Assembly: GCA_003250865.1 (NCBI GenBank)
Contig: QKJH01000133.1
Span: 1-9,014 of the forward strand
Direction: 5' to 3'
Source of the DNA: Alphaproteobacteria bacterium
Lineage (GTDB): Bacteria > Pseudomonadota > Alphaproteobacteria > Micavibrionales > SZUA-601
DNA: 9,014 nucleotides
Shown here: piece by piece, positions 4,956 through 9,014 of the stretch
Position numbering within the stretch: the stretch's first letter is position 1
Layout of the letters: every line of letters starts with the position of its first letter
Program-made: the position numbers and the translations under genes
The notes under the pieces: generated by a model
The model's input: the letters and a program-made list of their open reading frames with translations, nothing else
What the model was told of the DNA's origin: nothing
Database searches by the model: none

Positions 4956-6310
4956 CAAACCGTGTATTATTCTTTATTACCGGTCTTCTGGTCTTAATCC
5001 TGTGTGTGTTATCCTTGCCGCATGACGCGTTGGCGAGCTTTTACAAAATACCGGTTAATCTAACCGTGGGTAAGTCAGAAACCATTGAAGTGAAGTCACA
5101 AGTAGCCAATGTTCTGGTATCTGATCCAAATGTGGCCGATATTGGTGCTTTAAGCCCTAGCAAATTCTATGTTGTCGGCAAAGGTGTGGGCGATACCAAT
5201 ATTTTGTTGTTTGATGGGAAAAGCGAGCCCGTTGCAACATTGGATATTAATGTCAAGGTTGATGAGGCCAATTTACAACGTACATTGAAAGAATTTTTTC
5301 CCGAAGAAAACATTGTTCCTAAAACCATCAACAAGAATATTGTGCTGACGGGCAATGTCTCCGACCCCGGCAAGGCCGGACAAATTCGCGATATTGCCGG
5401 ACGGTTTGCCGGACAGAATGAATCGATTGTCGATATGATGACCGTGGATGGTCAACAGCAGGTTTTGCTGAAAGTCAAAATAGTGGAAGTTCAACGCTCT
5501 CTATTGAAAGAACTCGGATTGGAATTTAACGGCACCAGCCTGTCGTCCGGTAATTTCAGCGGCTCTTTTGCAAGTTCAGCCAACAATATCTTTACCACCA
5601 CTCCTTATATGGGCGGTGCTTTGGCGTGGCAAACGGCCAGTCGAGGACCTATAACGGCTGTGTTGGAAGCTTTGGAAAACAAGAACCTTGTCACCACTCT
5701 TGCCGAACCGAACTTAACCACCGTATCGGGTAAAACAGCCAGTTTTCTTGCTGGGGGCGAATATCCAATACCGGTCAGCAACAGCAATAACCAGTTGGGC
5801 ATTGAATTCAAGCAGTTTGGTGTGGGGTTGGGCTTTACCCCTGTTGTCACTTCGAACGACCGCATCAGCATGAATTTACAAACAGAAGTGTCAGCATTAT
5901 CCAATCAGGGTGAGTTGGAGTTAAACGGTGCCCGTATTCCATCCTTGACAGTACGACGCGCTGAAACGGTTGTTGAATTGCCGTCAGGCGGTACGTTAAT
6001 GATAGCCGGTCTTATCCAATCGGATGCTGCCAATACTATGAATACGCTGCCAGGTATTAGTCAGATTCCTATATTGGGAGCCTTGCTTTCGTCGCAATCC
6101 TTTCAACGTAATGAGTCCGAATTGCTGGTGCTTATTACGGCGTATACGGTTGCTCCGACAATCGCTCCGGATGCTGATATTGAACGCACGGCAACCCTGA
6201 CGGACAAAAACGACATTATGCTGCCATTGGATATCAGTTTCAAAAAATCGGTTGAAACCGTTCACGGCAGTCAGGATATTGGAACCGGTACGGGTTACCT
6301 TTTGGATTAA
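4952..6310 (+). CDS. cpaC: CpaC/RcpA outer-membrane secretin
   Basis: A 452-residue secretin that forms the outer-membrane pore for the Flp pilus. A signal peptide covers about residues 1-28 (cleavage after ALA). The pilus-secretin N-terminal domain is at about 33-103 (IPVNLTVGKSETIEV, DPNVADI). A BON-like or N1-type domain lies at about 105-150 (NIVLTGNVSDPGKAGQIRDIA). The secretin core runs from about 168 to 400, including QQVLLKVKIVEVQRS, LVTTLAEPNLTTVSGKTASF, the G-E-Y-P-I-P segment and LPGISQIPILGALL (366-379), then ELLVLITAYTV. This matches type II/IV secretin core motifs. No extra lipobox is seen, so the CpaD lipoprotein may help with targeting. The start overlaps the cpaB stop by four bases. 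The length is typical of CpaC. Confidence 0.94.
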   Translation: MTNRVLFFITGLLVLILCVLSLPHDALASFYKIPVNLTVGKSETIEVKSQVANVLVSDPNVADIGALSPSKFYVVGKGVGDTNILLFDGKSEPVATLDINVKVDEANLQRTLKEFFPEENIVPKTINKNIVLTGNVSDPGKAGQIRDIAGRFAGQNESIVDMMTVDGQQQVLLKVKIVEVQRSLLKELGLEFNGTSLSSGNFSGSFASSANNIFTTTPYMGGALAWQTASRGPITAVLEALENKNLVTTLAEPNLTTVSGKTASFLAGGEYPIPVSNSNNQLGIEFKQFGVGLGFTPVVTSNDRISMNLQTEVSALSNQGELELNGARIPSLTVRRAETVVELPSGGTLMIAGLIQSDAANTMNTLPGISQIPILGALLSSQSFQRNESELLVLITAYTVAPTIAPDADIERTATLTDKNDIMLPLDISFKKSVETVHGSQDIGTGTGYLLD

Positions 6311-6346
6311 ACGCCGGATAACGTAAAAGGTGAAGAGGTAATAAAA

Positions 6347-7036
6347 ATGCTATACCGCCAGTCTATAAAAATAGGACTTTTAATGCTTGCTTGCCTTGCG
6401 GGTCAAGCGTGCCAGAGTTCATCTTTCAACCCCATGAATATGGAGTTTGAAACAGCGCGTTTGGAAGAAAAGCCAAGCTTTACCGTGTCTAATGTTCATA
6501 AATCATGGGCGGTTGCCGATGAAGGAATCTCTCCAGCTGCCGATTTGGCAAAAGATTATACAGAAAATGGCCAAGGCGATATGCTTCTTTTGGTTACATA
6601 CGAAGGCATGTCCTGTCCAAAGCTGGATAAGGCCAACCGCGAAGCCGCAACACAGCAAGCCAGAACAATTGATTCTATTTTAAAAGCGAATGGTGTGGCT
6701 CAGGCCGATGTTCGTGTAGCTCCTGTCAGCAAAGAAAAAGCGGGTTTGGCCGTTGTTTCTTATGATGCAATATTGCTAACGCAACCAAACGATTGTCTAG
6801 AGAACCCGTTTGGGGATGTTGATTCTACGATGGCCAATGGCGATAAATATAAATTCGGTTGTGAACGCGCCCGGCTGATGTCTCAGATGGTATCGCGCAA
6901 AAAAGATATGTTGGGCAATACACATATGTCAGCCACGCCGTCCGCTCCAATGGGTGCGGCAATCGAGGCCTATAATAGCGGGGAATCAGTTGGACAAGGT
7001 GATTTGAATGTTATCACCAGTGAAATCGGGCAATAA
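6347..7036 (+). CDS. cpaD: Divergent CpaD-type pilus assembly lipoprotein
   Basis: A 229-residue exported protein with a lipoprotein-like signal peptide. Two cysteines could be the acylation site: Cys16 (LMLA|C) and Cys22 (AGQA|C). Both fit the loose lipobox pattern. The C-terminal third has the CpaD hallmark, namely a cysteine in NDCLENP (150), then YKFGC (168-172) and, further on, AAIEAYNSGE. The Cys150/Cys172 pair could form a disulfide. The central part (about 77-145) resembles the CpaD domain with its run of helices and strands (DMLLLVTYEG, ARTIDSILKANGV, VRVAPVS). The usual Asn-Leu-Ala after the FGC motif is not seen. Position between cpaC and cpaE supports the call. CpaD proteins are thought to be outer-membrane partners of the secretin. 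ATG 6347 has AAGAGG at 6333-6338. Confidence 0.82.
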   Translation: MLYRQSIKIGLLMLACLAGQACQSSSFNPMNMEFETARLEEKPSFTVSNVHKSWAVADEGISPAADLAKDYTENGQGDMLLLVTYEGMSCPKLDKANREAATQQARTIDSILKANGVAQADVRVAPVSKEKAGLAVVSYDAILLTQPNDCLENPFGDVDSTMANGDKYKFGCERARLMSQMVSRKKDMLGNTHMSATPSAPMGAAIEAYNSGESVGQGDLNVITSEIGQ

Positions 7037-7068
7037 CTGAAAATACACACAGGATAACACACGTAAGA

Positions 7069-8307
7069 ATGAGTAAACAGACAGGCATATTATTACCACG
7101 TTCGGCAATTCATTTTTTTGTCAGCGACAAGGCAACCGAAAAAATGGCTAGCGAGCTTGAGCTTGATTGGCGGTTTTCTCGTATTGGCGTGGATGTAATG
7201 GAAGGTAATGTCAGCGAAGCTATAGCCTTTTATCAGGATAAACCATCACCGGATTTGTTGATTATAGAAACGGAAACAATCGATAAGAGCTTTACAGACA
7301 TGCTGGATGATTTGGCTGGCGTTTGTATGGCTCATACCAGTGTTATTTTTATCGGACCAGTCAATGATATTCCGCTATATCGGAAGTTGATAGACATGGG
7401 TGTTACCGATTATGTTGTACGGCCGATTAAGACCGAAGACATGATAACGATTATTGCCAATACATTGATAGACAAACTGGGTACATCGGAAAGCCGCTTT
7501 ATCCCCGTTTTGGGTGCCAAAGGCGGTGTGGGCACATCGGCTATAGCCGAATTGATGGGCTTCTTGATGGCAGACAAAGTTAAGGAAAAAACCGTTTTAA
7601 TGGATGGCGCCGGCGGTTGGGGAGCTTTGCGGATTTCCTTTGGTATAAACCCGGTGATGCAACAGGTTGAAGCCGTTGGTGTTGCCACAAACAGTACACA
7701 GGAAGAAGTTGAACAATTACTTTATCCTGTATCTGAACGTTTGAAAGTGATGGCATGTGGAGGTGATCCGCTATTGGGTGTTACCATGAATGGCGTTGAA
7801 ATGGAGGCGTTGGTCAACCGCTTTATGCGCACTAATCCTGTGGTAATTGCCGATTTATCCAACGCACAATCCGAAGCCAAATATATTGCCATAGCCAGAG
7901 CGCATCATATTGTCCTTGTTACAACTCCGTTTGTAACCTCATTACGAAACTCGCGCCGTATTATTAAGGAGATAACCGATTTGCGGGGCGGCAGCGGTTC
8001 AATACCCGTATCGCTTGTTGTCAATATGCAAGGTGCAGCACCGGGCGCTGAAGTTCCCGTAAAAGATATTGAAGAAACATTGGGAATAAAGCCAACAGCC
8101 ATCATCCCGTTCAATCCAAAGCTGTTCAACAGTATAATAGCCGGTGATAAAAAACTCATTCAGACTAAAGATGGTGTAAAGATTCTGGAATCTCTTAATC
8201 CTATTGCTAAGGCAATTTGGGGAGATTACGAACAAAGAGGTAAAAATAGTAAATCTGCGGGCTCGGGTGGCCTGAACTCCTTGAAGGGGTTGTTCAAAAA
8301 GCCATAA
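7069..8307 (+). CDS. cpaE: CpaE/TadZ pilus localisation ATPase-like protein with pseudo-receiver
   Basis: A 412-residue cytoplasmic protein. Residues about 14-135 look like an atypical response-regulator receiver. The strand that normally ends in the phospho-acceptor Asp reads PDLLIIE (Glu67), and the usual Lys-Pro near the end is VVRPI (Arg118). From about 144 comes a ParA/MinD-type P-loop domain. The Walker A region is GAKGGVGTS (149-157), which keeps the deviant signature Lys151 but has Thr156 where canonical KGGxGK(T/S) has Lys. A' is VLMDGAGGWG (Asp179), and the Walker B-like strand is VVIADLS (Asp262). CpaE/TadZ proteins direct the pilus machine to its site in the cell, and weakened Walker motifs are common in them. 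The C-terminal tail (about 388-412) is Gly/Ser/Lys-rich. Spacing to cpaD is 32 bases with a poor ribosome site. cpaF follows after ten bases. Confidence 0.92.
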   Translation: MSKQTGILLPRSAIHFFVSDKATEKMASELELDWRFSRIGVDVMEGNVSEAIAFYQDKPSPDLLIIETETIDKSFTDMLDDLAGVCMAHTSVIFIGPVNDIPLYRKLIDMGVTDYVVRPIKTEDMITIIANTLIDKLGTSESRFIPVLGAKGGVGTSAIAELMGFLMADKVKEKTVLMDGAGGWGALRISFGINPVMQQVEAVGVATNSTQEEVEQLLYPVSERLKVMACGGDPLLGVTMNGVEMEALVNRFMRTNPVVIADLSNAQSEAKYIAIARAHHIVLVTTPFVTSLRNSRRIIKEITDLRGGSGSIPVSLVVNMQGAAPGAEVPVKDIEETLGIKPTAIIPFNPKLFNSIIAGDKKLIQTKDGVKILESLNPIAKAIWGDYEQRGKNSKSAGSGGLNSLKGLFKKP

Positions 8308-8317
8308 AGGAAAAACC

Positions 8318-9014
8318 ATGTTTGGAAAACGTGACGATATTCCTGAGGTCGATAAAAAGACAAAGGAAGAAACAAAAAATAAAGCCAAGTCGATAGAATC
8401 GGTTTCTGCGGACGATGATGATGTGCCGCCGCCGATTGGTGTTAGCGTTAAGGACTTGAAAGACAATGTTGAAAAAGGTGTAGGCCCCGAAGAAGTCAAA
8501 AACATAGCGTCGGTGGTCAAAGCACTACAGACAGATGATTCCGGAAACGAAAAAATTAAGTCGACAAAATTTGATTCCTTGCAAAAAGATAAACTGCAAA
8601 ATGCTCGCCGCCGTATTTGGATGGATTTGCGCGATGGTATCGATTTGAAATCGCTTTCCCGCATGGATGAAGACGATGCCCGTGCAGAAATTCTTAGCGC
8701 GGTGGAAGAAATCGGACGATTTCGTAATCTGGGGTTAAAAGCGGCCGAGCTGCAATTAATTGCCAAAGAAGCAGCCGATGATATGTTGGGTTTTGGGCCA
8801 TTGGAAAATCTTTTGGTGCGAGATGATATTGCGGACATCATGATTAATGATGCCAAAACCACTTATATCGAGGTGGACGGAAAAATTGAAAAAGCCAATA
8901 TCGAATTTAATGATGATCAGCACCTGTTGGCCGTGTGTCAACGTATCGTCGGTGCCATCGGCAGGCGGGTTGATGAATCCAGTCCGATTTGTGATGCGCG
9001 CTTGCCAGACGGTT
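8318..9014 (+). CDS. cpaF: CpaF/TadA pilus assembly ATPase, N-terminal part (3' end outside window)
   Basis: The open frame runs from ATG 8318 off the right edge, giving 232 complete codons. AAAGGA (8306-8311) is the ribosome site, six bases away. The first 95 residues are highly charged and probably flexible (DKKTKEETKNKAK, DDDD, PPP). From about 155 the sequence is classic CpaF/TadA: GFGPLENLLVRDDIADIMIND, YIEVDGKIEKA, HLLAVCQRIVGAIGRRVDESSPICDARLPDG. These belong to the N-terminal domain of the type II/IV secretion ATPase (VirB11/PulE superfamily), before the Walker A motif. The Walker A and B boxes lie beyond the window. The full protein should form a cytoplasmic hexamer that powers Flp pilus extension and, in Caulobacter, retraction. 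It is the last gene in view of the cpaB-F block. Confidence 0.95.
   Translation, partial: MFGKRDDIPEVDKKTKEETKNKAKSIESVSADDDDVPPPIGVSVKDLKDNVEKGVGPEEVKNIASVVKALQTDDSGNEKIKSTKFDSLQKDKLQNARRRIWMDLRDGIDLKSLSRMDEDDARAEILSAVEEIGRFRNLGLKAAELQLIAKEAADDMLGFGPLENLLVRDDIADIMINDAKTTYIEVDGKIEKANIEFNDDQHLLAVCQRIVGAIGRRVDESSPICDARLPDG

Noticed and set aside
7999..8862. Long antisense open frame (287 codons, - strand) across the end of cpaE and start of cpaF
   Set aside because: It lies opposite two well-supported genes. Its Ser-rich composition follows from the reverse complement of their codons. No domain is recognisable.
1..9014. CRISPR arrays, tRNA or rRNA genes, insertion sequences, phage or toxin-antitoxin genes
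   Set aside because: I saw no regularly spaced repeats, no tRNA-like cloverleaf, no transposase or terminal inverted repeats, and no small gene pair. All substantial open frames fit the pilus locus or the peroxiredoxin.

Overview
The window carries most of a Tad/Flp (tight adherence) pilus locus, all on the + strand. It is preceded by the 3' end of an unrelated peroxiredoxin gene and is cut at its right edge inside the pilus ATPase gene. The block flp-cpaA-cpaB-cpaC-cpaD-cpaE-cpaF follows the Caulobacter pilA-cpaA-F order. A CpaD-type lipoprotein, a receiver-like CpaE and CtrA-like boxes (TTAA-N7-TTAA) upstream of the genes all point to an alphaproteobacterium. Base composition is AT-leaning for that class. 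I cannot name the genus.

Layout: 2-259 is the C-terminal part of a Bcp/PrxQ peroxiredoxin. 260-438 is a leader region with a CtrA-like box, an orphan Shine-Dalgarno sequence and a perfect inverted repeat. 439-2802 holds tadE, a second TadE-like (TadF-type) pseudopilin and tadG, overlapping end to start. 2803-3067 holds a strong hairpin after tadG, then the flp promoter region with an exact CtrA consensus. 3068-3271 is the major pilin flp, followed by an intrinsic terminator (3298-3351). 3388-3891 is the prepilin peptidase cpaA/tadV. 3892-4043 is a second promoter-like gap. 4044-8307 holds cpaB, cpaC (secretin), cpaD (lipoprotein) and cpaE/tadZ. 8318 to the end is the N-terminal part of cpaF/tadA.

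How the parts fit: CpaA should cleave the Flp pilin and the two TadE-type pseudopilins, which all show the G|xxxxE prepilin motif. CpaC forms the outer-membrane channel with CpaB and CpaD as periplasmic and outer-membrane partners. CpaE helps localise the machine and CpaF powers assembly. TadG is a membrane-anchored von Willebrand A protein exposed to the periplasm or surface. The inner-membrane platform genes (tadB, tadC) are not in view and probably lie just downstream.

This is a known kind of system, not a new one. The most informative new reading is regulatory. Three separate upstream regions (tadE, flp, cpaB) each carry a CtrA-like box followed 12-14 bases later by a -10-like hexamer, which suggests the whole pilus locus is a CtrA regulon.
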